From an uncultured Bacilli bacterium (GTDB taxonomy: Bacteria > Bacillota_I > Bacilli_A > RF39 > UBA660): DNA of 64,000 nt. The notes beneath the pieces were generated by a model. That model made no database searches, was not told the DNA's origin, and saw nothing but the letters and a program-made list of their open reading frames with translations. A program made the position numbers and the translations under genes. Every line of letters starts with the position of its first letter. Position 1 is the stretch's first letter. This document shows, in pieces, positions 1-7,506 of the stretch. The stretch covers positions 1 through 64,000 of the forward strand of contig CALVKM010000001.1 of assembly GCA_944332705.1 (NCBI GenBank), written 5' to 3'.

Positions 1-635
1 AATGAGTTATGTGAATTTGCTCAAATTCGGGGAAACCTTACAGATAACGCTGATGGCAATCCCGAGCCAAGATTTGTGGGGGAATTTTGAGATTGAAATA
101 TTCTAAAGATGTATTGACAGAAATAGTTATGAAATCCAGGAGTAAACGCGAATGCTTGTTGACATTAGGATTAAAACCCTATGGTGGAAATTATCGTGTT
201 TTACAAAAACATTTGGATAAATATAATATTGATACATCCCATTTTTTAGGACAAGGCTGGAATAAAAATAATAGTCCAGCTGATATCAAGCCTATCGAAA
301 AATATTTTAATAACGAAATACCCATTACTAGTTATAAGTTAAAAAATCGTATTTTAAAGGAAAAATTAAAACCTTATAAATGCGAAATGTGTGGTTTGAG
401 TCAATGGAACAATCAAAAAATTCCATTAGAATTACACCATATCAATGGCAATAACAAAGTAATTCATTTGGAAATTTACAACTTCTTTGTCCAAATTGTC
501 ATGCATTAACTGATAATTATAGAAATCGCAAATAAGGTGTAGAGACTTGACGGGCAATACCTAAGTCGTAAGATATGGTAAAGAGAAAGTCCAGACTACA
601 AACATGTATGTGGTAGTGAAAACTATAGTAGTAAG
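1..635 (+). ncRNA. Group I intron in tRNA-Leu(UAA), 5' end outside window
   Basis: Self-splicing intron interrupting the anticodon loop of tRNA-Leu. Core segments are recognisable: GGGGAAACCTTACAG at 28-44 and GGCAATCCCGAGCCAAG at 55-71 (P4/Q side), then AGGTGTAGAGACTTGACGGG at 535-554 and AAGAGAAAGTCCAGACTAC at 580-599 (R/S, P7 side). They follow, in order and nearly word for word, the core of the cyanobacterial/plastid tRNA-Leu(UAA) intron (subgroup IC3) as I remember it. The intron ends in G at 635, just before AAAATCC of the 3' exon, the classic insertion point inside the UAA anticodon. A roughly 450-nt HNH gene occupies the P6 region. The 5' exon and P1 are outside the window. Such introns are well known in cyanobacteria; one in a low-GC Gram-positive is unusual. 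Confidence 0.9.
87..535 (+). pseudogene. Intron-encoded HNH homing endonuclease, frameshifted
   Basis: An HNH endonuclease would cleave intronless tRNA-Leu alleles and spread the intron. It starts at TTG 87 behind GTGGGGG. The intact frame shows the first zinc Cys pair (CEMCG) and the HNH core ELHHINGNN, then runs out of frame and stops at 509. One frame over (from about 476 to TAA 533-535) the missing half is present: LQLLCPNCHALTDNYRNRK, with the second Cys pair. A single-base deletion between about 454 and 475 explains this; adding an A after AAAG near 458 restores KDNSFGNLQLLCPNC. As read, the enzyme lacks half of its zinc site and is probably dead unless frameshifting rescues it. The repaired stop codon lies right at the start of the intron R segment. 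Confidence 0.85.
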
Positions 636-689
636 AAAATCCTGCGGGTGTAATAACCCGTGCCGGTTCAAGTCCGGCCTTGGGCACCA
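636..689 (+). tRNA. tRNA-Leu(UAA), 3' exon
   Basis: The 3' half of a class II tRNA follows the intron. It contains AAAATCCTG (anticodon positions 35-36 and 3' stem), a long variable arm CGGGTGTAATAACCCG, a T arm GCCGG-TTCAAGT-CCGGC (662-678), the acceptor strand CTTGGGC (679-685), discriminator A and encoded CCA (687-689). The long extra arm, A73 and the U|AA split identify leucine. The 5' exon with the D arm and U34 is upstream of base 1. Function requires intron removal. Confidence 0.9.
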
Positions 690-698
690 ATAAGAAAT

Positions 699-725
699 TA
701 ACCGAATTATTTCGGTTTTTCTTTT
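699..725 (+). terminator. Rho-independent terminator after tRNA-Leu
   Basis: Hairpin ACCGAA-TTAT-TTCGGT followed by TTTTCTTTT, ten bases after the tRNA CCA. Confidence 0.8.
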
Positions 726-780
726 GGATAAATATTGACTTTTTAAGGAATCTAATCTATTATTTAGATGGAGGTAACTT

Positions 781-1308
781 ATGAATTCAAAACAAAAAGT
801 AGAATTAATTATTGCGGCATTTTTAATTGTTTGTGGAAGTTTGCTACTTATTTTTCCTTTATTTCATTTTGTAGATGTCAAATTAATATTTTCAATAGTT
901 TTAGGAGTTTATGCACTGTTTAATCTTATTAAATTCATACTTATTAGAAAGACTAAAGATTATGAAGGATTATTTACAACTTTAGCATCAATTATTGCTT
1001 TGGTTTTAGTATTGTTTTTAGATGTTGATAATGTTCCTTGGTATTTAGCTTTATGTCTATTTGTTTGGATTGCTTTAATGTCAGTTATTAAACTTAAGAA
1101 GGCCGATTATTACAATGATCGAAAAAGTGGGGTCTGGATTTTAGAAATTGTTTGTTTAATATTGTTTATTTTAAGTGGTTTACTTACAACAATTAATTTA
1201 TATTATGAAAATGATATTCAAGTATTGGTACTCGGTTACTTTTATTTAATCCATGGTATACTTGAATTAGTTGATCCATTAACAAATTATTTAATAGGAA
1301 GAAAATAA
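781..1308 (+). CDS. DUF308/HdeD-like membrane protein
   Basis: A 175-residue protein dominated by about six hydrophobic segments in pairs (near residues 8-28, 33-53, 62-80, 85-102, 118-138 and 145-165), separated by short Lys/Arg-rich turns. Size and layout fit the DUF308 (HdeD-like) integral membrane family, whose role in Gram-positives is not settled. The start follows a strong GGAGGT site. It appears monocistronic, between the tRNA-Leu terminator and spoVS. The family call is by overall pattern, not by a catalytic motif. Confidence 0.6.
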   Translation: MNSKQKVELIIAAFLIVCGSLLLIFPLFHFVDVKLIFSIVLGVYALFNLIKFILIRKTKDYEGLFTTLASIIALVLVLFLDVDNVPWYLALCLFVWIALMSVIKLKKADYYNDRKSGVWILEIVCLILFILSGLLTTINLYYENDIQVLVLGYFYLIHGILELVDPLTNYLIGRK

Positions 1309-1376
1309 CTTCCTTTTTTTATGAATAAATTTTTTAATATAGTAGTATAATTTGTTAGAAAGAGAGGAATATTATA

Positions 1377-1637
1377 ATGGAAATTCTAAAGGTTTCATCA
1401 AAATCTAACCCAAGTAAAGTAGCGGGGGCAATAGCAAATATTTATCGTGAAAAAAAGACAGTGGAATTACAAACTGTTGGAGCTGGATCATTAAATCAAG
1501 CTATTAAAGCAATAGCTATATGTCGGGGCTTTGTTGCACCAACTGGTGATAATCTAGTAGTAATTCCGGCGTTTAATGATATTGTAATCAACGGAGAACA
1601 AAAAACTGCAATCAAATTAATTGTCGAAAATAAGTAA
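1377..1637 (+). CDS. spoVS: Stage V sporulation protein S
   Basis: An 86-residue protein with the highly conserved SpoVS sequence (MEILKVSSKSNPSKVAGAI, then GAGSLNQAIKAIAI and a PAF..I.I.GEEKTAI-like end). SpoVS is a small Alba-like, probably nucleic-acid-binding protein that affects the late sporulation programme in Bacillus and also occurs in some non-sporulating lineages. Full length for the family. It has its own AT-rich promoter region, an AGAGAGGA ribosome site and a terminator. Together with cse60 and TGTCGAA boxes elsewhere in the window it supports a sporulation-related background, but spoVS alone does not prove sporulation. Confidence 0.93.
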   Translation: MEILKVSSKSNPSKVAGAIANIYREKKTVELQTVGAGSLNQAIKAIAICRGFVAPTGDNLVVIPAFNDIVINGEQKTAIKLIVENK

Positions 1638-1639
1638 AT

Positions 1640-1665
1640 AAAAAGCAAAGTTATTGCTTTTTTTC
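1640..1665 (+). terminator. Terminator after spoVS
   Basis: AAAAGCAA-AGTTA-TTGCTTTT hairpin with a T run. Confidence 0.8.
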
Positions 1666-1706
1666 TTGGTTTTTAGTATACTTGATATGAATGGAGGTAA
1701 AAAATT

Positions 1707-2246
1707 ATGGAATTAAAAGGAAGCAGAACTGAAGCTAATTTAATGGCAGCTTTTGCTGGAGAATCTCAAGCTAGAAATAAATATACTTACTATGCTTCAA
1801 AAGCTAGAAAAGAAGGTTATGAACAAATAGCTGCTATATTTGAAGAAACTGCTAATAATGAAAAAGAACATGCAAAAATGTGGTTCAAAGAACTTCATGG
1901 TGGTGATATCCCTACAACTGCTGAAAATTTACTTGATGCAGCTGAAGGTGAAAACTATGAATGGACTGACATGTATGCTGAATTTGCTAAAGTAGCACAT
2001 GAAGAAGGATTTGAAAGAATCGCTTATCTTTTTGAAGGTGTTGCTGCAATAGAAAAAGAACATGAAGAAAGATACCGTAAACTTCTTAAAAATGTTGAAG
2101 ACAAACTAGTATTTAGCAAAGAAGGAGAAGCAATTTGGATTTGTCGCAATTGTGGCCATGTTGTTGTTGGTGCATCAGCTCCAGCAGTTTGTCCAGTATG
2201 TGCTCACCCACAAAGTTTCTTTGAATTAAAAAAAGAAAATTATTAA
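1707..2246 (+). CDS. Rubrerythrin
   Basis: A 179-residue non-haem iron peroxidase protecting anaerobes from hydrogen peroxide. The N-terminal ferritin-like four-helix domain carries the di-iron ligands in ExxR/ExxH contexts ([15 protein letters not shown] near residue 16, [10 protein letters not shown] near 47, [14 protein letters not shown] near 112). The C-terminal rubredoxin-like domain has CRNCG and CPVCAH for the Fe(Cys)4 centre. Full length. Preceded by GGAGG and followed by its own terminator, so probably a single-gene unit. It indicates an anaerobic or microaerophilic lifestyle. Confidence 0.95.
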   Translation: MELKGSRTEANLMAAFAGESQARNKYTYYASKARKEGYEQIAAIFEETANNEKEHAKMWFKELHGGDIPTTAENLLDAAEGENYEWTDMYAEFAKVAHEEGFERIAYLFEGVAAIEKEHEERYRKLLKNVEDKLVFSKEGEAIWICRNCGHVVVGASAPAVCPVCAHPQSFFELKKENY

Positions 2247-2250
2247 AATT

Positions 2251-2279
2251 AAAAAGTTGGTTTCATACCAACTTTTTTT
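2251..2279 (+). terminator. Terminator after rubrerythrin
   Basis: AAAAAGTTGGT-TTCAT-ACCAACTTTTTTTA. It also abuts the 3' end of the convergent minus-strand gene. Confidence 0.85.
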
Positions 2280-3015
2280 ATAGTCCTAAAGTAACAACTG
2301 CAATAAACATACCTAAGGTAATTGCTGATATTAAAATTAATACCATATTACAATATCCTCTAAAATCACGGACTTTATATAAATTATTAACTTCAGACTG
2401 TTCAGGAAATTCTGTAAAATTTTGAGCACTTTGAGTTTTAGAATTAGTCCTAGTTAAACTCATTCCTCTTTCCATTTCTGGACTTTCTTTTTGTACTTGG
2501 TTTTGTTTTGTCATACTATCAACCTCACTGTTAATTATTGTTGCTGCTACACTCATATTATTACCTATATTTGCCATAATATCCTTACGAGTTTTTAAAT
2601 CTTTTAGAAAATCATCTAAATCAGGGTTGTTAGGATTAGAATCAAATAGAAATTTGTTATTAGCATACATTTGAATTTTTCTTAAATAATCTCTAGCAAA
2701 TTTCTTTAAGAATGCTTCTTCGTCTTCAGTAATAATCATTTCTTGGGATAGCATACTTTTTACTTTTTCTAATTCTGCTTCGCTTTGATGATAAAAACCA
2801 TTTTTTAAATAATCAAATATATCTTGGGGTATCATTTGAAAAAATATTGTAGCAATATGATTTATTCCATCCCCAGCATTTTTGATTGAATTACCATTAA
2901 AAGTTAAAATATCACTATCAGAATCATACTGAAAATCTCTTAAATTGGGATATTTTTCTTTGCATTTTTCCAATCTATTAGTTAATTCACTACTTATACT
3001 AAATAATTCTCCCAT
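2278..3015 (-). CDS. Hypothetical protein with C-terminal membrane anchor
   Basis: Not recognised. I place the start at ATG 3015 (MGELFSISS, 245 aa), because AAGGAGT lies at the right distance; an upstream in-frame ATG would add 19 residues without a ribosome site. The protein is mostly charged and helical. It has an acidic stretch with DSDSDILTFNG (near residue 30), a polar region (residues 165-210) and one C-terminal hydrophobic helix (about 222-243), so it is probably tail-anchored with the bulk in the cytoplasm. It is convergent with rubrerythrin and divergent from ssb. Confidence 0.6.
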   Translation of the reverse strand: MGELFSISSELTNRLEKCKEKYPNLRDFQYDSDSDILTFNGNSIKNAGDGINHIATIFFQMIPQDIFDYLKNGFYHQSEAELEKVKSMLSQEMIITEDEEAFLKKFARDYLRKIQMYANNKFLFDSNPNNPDLDDFLKDLKTRKDIMANIGNNMSVAATIINSEVDSMTKQNQVQKESPEMERGMSLTRTNSKTQSAQNFTEFPEQSEVNNLYKVRDFRGYCNMVLILISAITLGMFIAVVTLGL

Positions 3016-3104
3016 ACAAAAACACTCCTTGTATTCTATTAATAGTTTAGCAAAAATCTTCTTAAAATACAATAGTTAATTTTTTGAAATTTTACTAATT
3101 TTTA

Positions 3105-3166
3105 AAATTTAGGCGATTTTTGCTAAATTTTTTTAAATTTTGGCCATTTTTTTGTAAAAAACGGCC
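3105..3166. repeat. Two tandem hairpins between divergent genes
   Basis: AAATTTAG (3105-3112) pairs with CTAAATTT (3123-3130). GGCCATTTTTTT (3142-3153) pairs with AAAAAACGGCC ending at 3166. They lie in a low-complexity A/T stretch between the minus-strand hypothetical gene and ssb; they could be 5' UTR structures or protein sites. No coding content is seen here. Confidence 0.4.
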
Positions 3167-3239
3167 TCAATTTTTAAAATTGGTGATTTGCATTTATTGT
3201 ATTTTCTTGGTAAAGTGATTAGGAAGGGAGGGATGATGC

Positions 3240-3584
3240 ATGAATCAGGTTATTCTAGTTGGTCGTCTTGTTGATAAACCAACAGTTATTGAATCTGAAA
3301 GTGGCAAGAAGTACACTACGATTGTTCTAGCAGTTCAAAGAGCATTTAAAAATGCTGATGGCAAATATGAAGCAGATTTTTTTAGATGTGTATTGTGGAA
3401 TGGTATAGCAGCAAATACTAGTGAATATTGTCAAGCCGGTGATGTATTAGGCATTAAAGGTCGTTTGCAAACAAGAAGTTATGAAACGCCAGAAAAAGAA
3501 ATTAAATATATTACCGAAGTAATCGCTGAAAGAGTTACTTTTTTGGCAAAATGCAATAAAGATACCGTAGATAATGCAAAATAA
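3240..3584 (+). CDS. ssb: Single-stranded DNA-binding protein, short form
   Basis: A 114-residue OB-fold SSB. It shows the family landmarks MNQVILVGRLVDKP, T.VLAVQRAFK, DFFRCVLWN, A....YCQAGDVLGIKGRLQTRSYE and V.AERV.FL. It protects single-stranded DNA in replication and repair. It ends right after the OB fold and lacks the acidic DDDIPF-type tail that recruits partners, so it is probably an accessory SSB rather than the main replication one, which normally sits between rpsF and rpsR. The start ATG follows GGAAGGGAGGG. Confidence 0.85.
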   Translation: MNQVILVGRLVDKPTVIESESGKKYTTIVLAVQRAFKNADGKYEADFFRCVLWNGIAANTSEYCQAGDVLGIKGRLQTRSYETPEKEIKYITEVIAERVTFLAKCNKDTVDNAK

Positions 3585-3654
3585 GTTTACAAAAGGTAGA
3601 AAAATTACATTAATGCTGATTACTTATGTATACTTAGGACATAGGTGATTAATT

Positions 3655-4014
3655 ATGCTAAAAGGTGACAGACTTAAAAATGCGAGATTAGAGAAAGGAC
3701 TAACCCAAGAAGAATTAGGTTCTTTAGTTGGTGTAGGCAAATCTGCGATTTGTTGTTATGAAAAAGAAACAAGAAATCCAACGCTAGAAACAATTATTGA
3801 ATTTATGCAAATTTTAGGAGTGAGTTCTGATTTCTTATTAGGCACTGACAATTTAATTAAAGTTGTCGAAAATGACGAAATGCCAGAATACAGGACTATG
3901 ACTAAGGAAGAAGTAATGTTTATCGATGAACTAAGAAAAGATAAATTAGTTTATGAAATATTATTTCAAGATCCTAAAAGAGGTTCTGATTTAGTTAAGA
4001 AAAGAATTGGCTAG
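3655..4014 (+). CDS. XRE-family transcriptional regulator
   Basis: A 119-residue protein. Residues 5-60 form a lambda-repressor-type helix-turn-helix (LKNARLEKGLTQEELGSLV, then KSAICCYEKETRNPT and the cap helix L..I..F...LGVSSDFLLG). The remaining 55 residues are an acidic helical tail, probably for dimerisation or ligand sensing. It has a GGTGAT ribosome site and its own terminator. Targets are unknown; nothing nearby is clearly co-regulated. Confidence 0.85.
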   Translation: MLKGDRLKNARLEKGLTQEELGSLVGVGKSAICCYEKETRNPTLETIIEFMQILGVSSDFLLGTDNLIKVVENDEMPEYRTMTKEEVMFIDELRKDKLVYEILFQDPKRGSDLVKKRIG

Positions 4015-4016
4015 GA

Positions 4017-4044
4017 CTAATTGTAGAAATACAATTAGTTTTTT
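4017..4044 (+). terminator. Terminator after XRE regulator
   Basis: CTAATTGTA-GAAA-TACAATTAG stem followed by TTTTTT. Confidence 0.8.
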
Positions 4045-4089
4045 AATATTTGGATATTTTACTCATATATTTTTAATGGGTGAAGTAAT

Positions 4090-4875
4090 TTGAAAACATT
4101 TAGAAACATAGGTCTTATTGCAATTGTAGCCTTTAGTTTTTTTTATACAGAAAAAATAGCTAATTTGGTTTTGGAAAATAATGAGTTATATAAAACAATT
4201 GATGATGTCAAAGAAGATTATACTGTGGCAAGTATTGATGCCGAAGTTTATGGAGATTATATTATCCCCGGGTTAAATGGGCAAGAAGTAAATGTAAAAG
4301 ATAGTTATTTTAATATGAAAGGATTAAATGCCTTTAATGAATGTTATTTACTATATGATTGTATTTACCCGAGTGTATCTTTAAGTGATAATAAAGATAA
4401 AATAATTACTCAAGGTAATAGTAAAAAACAAAGTGTTTCTTTTATATTAGAATATGATAAAAATATAATTGATTATTTTACTAAAAACAATATAGATGCC
4501 AGTGTTTTAGTGGATATGGATACATTTGATAAATCTATAGAATTAGAACAATTAAATAATGAAGTAAATAAGTTTAAAGATCTAGATACTTTAATAAATA
4601 AATATCAAAATAATGCTAATATTTGTTATGTTAATGACAATAATTTAGATATATGTAAGGAAAATAATAAATATTTAGTTCAAACAGATAATATAATCAA
4701 TAATAATTCAATAATTAGTATTAAAAATAATATAGCTAGTGGTAATATTTATTATGTTAGTAAAAATACGGATGTTTCTAGTATTCAATTAATTATTAAT
4801 AGTATTTTATATAAAGATTTAGATATTGTTAGAATAAGTGAACTAATAAGTGAAGAAAACCTTGAAAATAATTAG
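4090..4875 (+). CDS. Membrane-anchored extracellular protein, possibly degenerate polysaccharide deacetylase
   Basis: A 261-residue protein from a TTG start behind GGGTGAAG. An N-terminal hydrophobic helix (residues 6-22) acts as signal anchor and the rest is Asn/Asp-rich and extracellular. The order of segments (QSVSFILEYD, then NIDASVLVD, a helical middle, and ISELISEE at the end) resembles the strand-helix layout of carbohydrate esterase family 4. The metal-binding His/Asp motifs are not visible, so any such domain would be inactive. The CE4 link is a weak inference. It sits upstream of the RNase J paralogue with a 90-bp gap. Confidence 0.45.
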   Translation: MKTFRNIGLIAIVAFSFFYTEKIANLVLENNELYKTIDDVKEDYTVASIDAEVYGDYIIPGLNGQEVNVKDSYFNMKGLNAFNECYLLYDCIYPSVSLSDNKDKIITQGNSKKQSVSFILEYDKNIIDYFTKNNIDASVLVDMDTFDKSIELEQLNNEVNKFKDLDTLINKYQNNANICYVNDNNLDICKENNKYLVQTDNIINNNSIISIKNNIASGNIYYVSKNTDVSSIQLIINSILYKDLDIVRISELISEENLENN

Positions 4876-4965
4876 ATAATTTGCTATAATTTAGTTACTG
4901 AAAGAACTTATATTGCCGAATTATTTATTGAATTTAGTAATGTTTTTAGAAATGGATGTGATAAT

Positions 4966-6600
4966 TTGAGTAAGATAAAAATATTTGGGCTTGGAGGCCT
5001 TTCAGAAAGTGGTAAAAATTCTTATGTTGTAGAAGTAGATAACGATATATTTGTTTTTGATGCTGGTATTAAATTTGCTAGTGGCAATTTACTAGGAATT
5101 GATTATATAGTTCCAGATTTTAGTTATTTAGTTAAAAATAGAAAGAGAATAAAAGGGTTATTTGTTACTCATGGGCATAAAGAAAATATGGGAGCTGTAA
5201 AAGATTTGGTTCAAGATATACCAGAACTTAAAATTTATGCAACAAAATATACGAGATTTGAACTTATAGAAGACGGTGTGAATAGTGATAATATTATTTT
5301 AATTAAACCTCATAAAAAAATCTCTTTTGGGGAAGTTTCAATTTTTCCAATTGCTGTAAGCCATAGTGCTCCGGATTCTGTTATGTTTGTTATTAATACC
5401 AAAGATGGAGCAATTGTTTATACTGGGGATTTTATTATTGATCCAAGTATGAGTGGAGCATATGATATGGATTTAGGTAAAATTGCTTATGTGGGTAAAC
5501 AAGGTGTTTTATGTTTATTATCTGAATCCTCTTTTGCGGAAAAAGATGGACATACTTCACCGAATCATCGTTTGGTAGATTTTTATAGTAATGTTATTAA
5601 TCATCATGATAAAAGAATTTTATTTTCGGTTTTACCTGATCATTTATATACTATTGCCGAAATCTTTGAAGCAGCTTCTAATAGTCATAGAAAAATAGTT
5701 ATTATGGGTAAAAGATTACAAAATGTAGTTAATTTTAGTAAAAAAGAAGGATATTTAGATTTTAATTCTGAAATTCTAGGAGATTTATCTAATATTAATG
5801 ATGAAAATGCTATTTTGCTTATCATGGATGATAAAACAACTCCATATGCTAATATTAGTAAAATTTTAAATGGGTATGATAAATATGTAACTTTAAAAAA
5901 TACTGATACCATTGTTTTTGCAGAACCAAGATATGATAGTACGGAAAAAATATTAGTTAGATTACAAAATGATTTAGCAATGTTTGGTTGTGATATTGAA
6001 ACAATATCTAAAGATAAAGAAATTTTACATCATGCATCCCGTGAAGATTTAATGATTATGATAAAACTACTTAATCCAAAATTTTATATGCCAGTTAAAG
6101 GGGAATATCGCTATATGGTCAATAATGCTGATATTGCGAGCACCCTAAAAATACCTGATAGCAATATTTTACTTAAACAAAATGGCGATGTTGTAACTTT
6201 TGAAGATGGCAAGTTAATTGATAATTTTGCACGAGTTAAAGTTGATGATGTTTTAATTGATGGCTCAAGTAATGATGATGTTGGAGATTTAGTTATTAAA
6301 GATAGAGAAATGTTATCCGAAAATGGTATAGTATTAATTAGTGCTACTATTGATAAAAGAGATAAAGTATTAATTGTTGGCCCAGAAGTTACCACAAGAG
6401 GATTTATCTATGTTAAAGATTCCCAAGATATGATTAAAGAAATAAAACATATTTGTGAAGAAATAATAAATAGTAATATAACTCCAAAATATGTTGATTT
6501 TAATCAAATAAAAGTTGAAATTAGAGAAAAATTAGGAAATTATTTATATCAAGAAACTGAATGTAAGCCTATGATTATTGCGGTTGTTCAAGAAGTTTAA
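4966..6600 (+). CDS. RNase J-family metallo-beta-lactamase/beta-CASP protein with altered active site
   Basis: A 544-residue protein with the full RNase J layout: metallo-beta-lactamase domain (about 1-190), beta-CASP insert (about 200-350), closing HASREDL motif and GEYR (about 350-390), and a C-terminal domain with QEV end. Several normally invariant metal ligands differ. The HxHxDH motif reads HGHKEN (residues 69-74) and the usual PVHGEYR reads PVKGEYR, while HAS and TGDF are kept. This pattern suggests a J2-like subunit that supports an active RNase J1 partner (5'-exonuclease/endonuclease of mRNA decay) encoded elsewhere. TTG start; followed by a strong terminator. Confidence 0.85.
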   Translation: MSKIKIFGLGGLSESGKNSYVVEVDNDIFVFDAGIKFASGNLLGIDYIVPDFSYLVKNRKRIKGLFVTHGHKENMGAVKDLVQDIPELKIYATKYTRFELIEDGVNSDNIILIKPHKKISFGEVSIFPIAVSHSAPDSVMFVINTKDGAIVYTGDFIIDPSMSGAYDMDLGKIAYVGKQGVLCLLSESSFAEKDGHTSPNHRLVDFYSNVINHHDKRILFSVLPDHLYTIAEIFEAASNSHRKIVIMGKRLQNVVNFSKKEGYLDFNSEILGDLSNINDENAILLIMDDKTTPYANISKILNGYDKYVTLKNTDTIVFAEPRYDSTEKILVRLQNDLAMFGCDIETISKDKEILHHASREDLMIMIKLLNPKFYMPVKGEYRYMVNNADIASTLKIPDSNILLKQNGDVVTFEDGKLIDNFARVKVDDVLIDGSSNDDVGDLVIKDREMLSENGIVLISATIDKRDKVLIVGPEVTTRGFIYVKDSQDMIKEIKHICEEIINSNITPKYVDFNQIKVEIREKLGNYLYQETECKPMIIAVVQEV

Positions 6601-6627
6601 GAATCTAGAAATAGATTCTTTTTTTCA
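6601..6627 (+). terminator. Terminator after RNase J-like gene
   Basis: GAATCTA-GAAA-TAGATTC with a seven-T run. Confidence 0.85.
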
Positions 6628-6628
6628 T

Positions 6629-6654
6629 AAAAAAACAAGCTTAAAAGCTTGTTT
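6629..6654 (-). terminator. Terminator of tRNA-Asn
   Basis: AAACAAGC-TTAAAA-GCTTGTTT hairpin. Read on the minus strand it ends in a T run and lies 12 bases beyond the tRNA 3' end. Confidence 0.75.
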
Positions 6655-6665
6655 GGTTTTATTTA

Positions 6666-6741
6666 TGGCGCCCAATGTAGGACTCGAACCTACGACCTAA
6701 CGGTTAACAGCCGTGCGCTCTACCGACTGAGCTAATTGGGC
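6666..6741 (-). tRNA. tRNA-Asn(GUU)
   Basis: A complete 76-nt cloverleaf on the minus strand: acceptor GCCCAAT/ATTGGGC, anticodon stem-loop ACGGC-TGTTAAC-CGTT with anticodon GTT, T loop TTCGAGT, discriminator G and encoded CCA. Confidence 0.97.
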
Positions 6742-6836
6742 ATTACTCCATTATTATATGCAAAATTGAAGTAATTGTCAATTAGTTTTAAGAAGTTTTT
6801 TGCATTTTATGGACTTTATTAGCTTAATTTGGTAAA

Positions 6837-7505
6837 ATGGATATAGGTTTAGGGATTGGTATGGAAAAAAATTTAGAAAAAGATGTAAAGAACATTTATA
6901 ATTTATTTTGGATTTTTATCTTTGGTTCTGTTGCTGGCTGGTTTATTGAAGGATTATGGACTTTCTTAAAAAAAGGAGTTTTGATAAATCATTCGGCAGT
7001 GGCAATAGGTCCATTTAATATGGCATATGGTTTAGGTGCTGTAGTTTTAACTTTGTTATTATATAAAAGAACCAAAGATAAGGCGTGGAAATTATTTATA
7101 CTAGGGTTTCTTGGAGGAACAATCCTTGAATATATTATGAGTGTAGGTATGGAGTTTGTCCTAGGTTTTTCGGCTTGGAATTATTCCGCAAAATTTTGGA
7201 ATCTTAATGGCCGAGTAAGTCTCCTTTATTCTGTATGCTGGGGATTTCTTGCAATAATTTGGGTTAAAGTATTACCTACATTTATAAGATTTATTAAAAA
7301 GATGGACTTTAATATAGGAAAAAAAATGACTTATGTGTTAATAGTATTTCTTGTTTGTGATATGATTTTTACTTATGTTGCCTTAGATCGGTCAAGAGAA
7401 GAAAGTAAAGGCATACCACCCGCAAATAAGTTTGAAGAAGTATTAGATAAGTCGTTTAATAAAGAGTTTTTGCAGAATATGTTTAATAATAATTGGAGTA
7501 AGTGA
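6837..7505 (+). CDS. Putative CmpB-like ABC transporter permease (PF06541 type)
   Basis: A 222-residue integral membrane protein with about five helices. Landmarks typical of the ABC_trans_CmpB/DUF1113 family are FGSVAGWFIEGLW (near residue 25), GPFNMAYGLGAV (near 59), GGTILEYIMS (near 97), WNYS.KFWNLNGR (near 115) and LLYSVCWGFLA. The transport role is predicted, not shown. The start may be ATG 6837 or the internal ATG 6861 (MEKNLEKD), and the second gives a more family-like N-terminus. It leads a tight cluster with the glycosyltransferase (1-bp gap) and the Clp-like ATPase. Confidence 0.7.
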   Translation: MDIGLGIGMEKNLEKDVKNIYNLFWIFIFGSVAGWFIEGLWTFLKKGVLINHSAVAIGPFNMAYGLGAVVLTLLLYKRTKDKAWKLFILGFLGGTILEYIMSVGMEFVLGFSAWNYSAKFWNLNGRVSLLYSVCWGFLAIIWVKVLPTFIRFIKKMDFNIGKKMTYVLIVFLVCDMIFTYVALDRSREESKGIPPANKFEEVLDKSFNKEFLQNMFNNNWSK

Positions 7506-7506
7506 T

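Noticed and set aside
4090-4875. Active polysaccharide deacetylase
   Set aside because: The metal-binding Asp/His/His motifs of carbohydrate esterase family 4 are not visible, so only a distant or inactive relationship could be argued.
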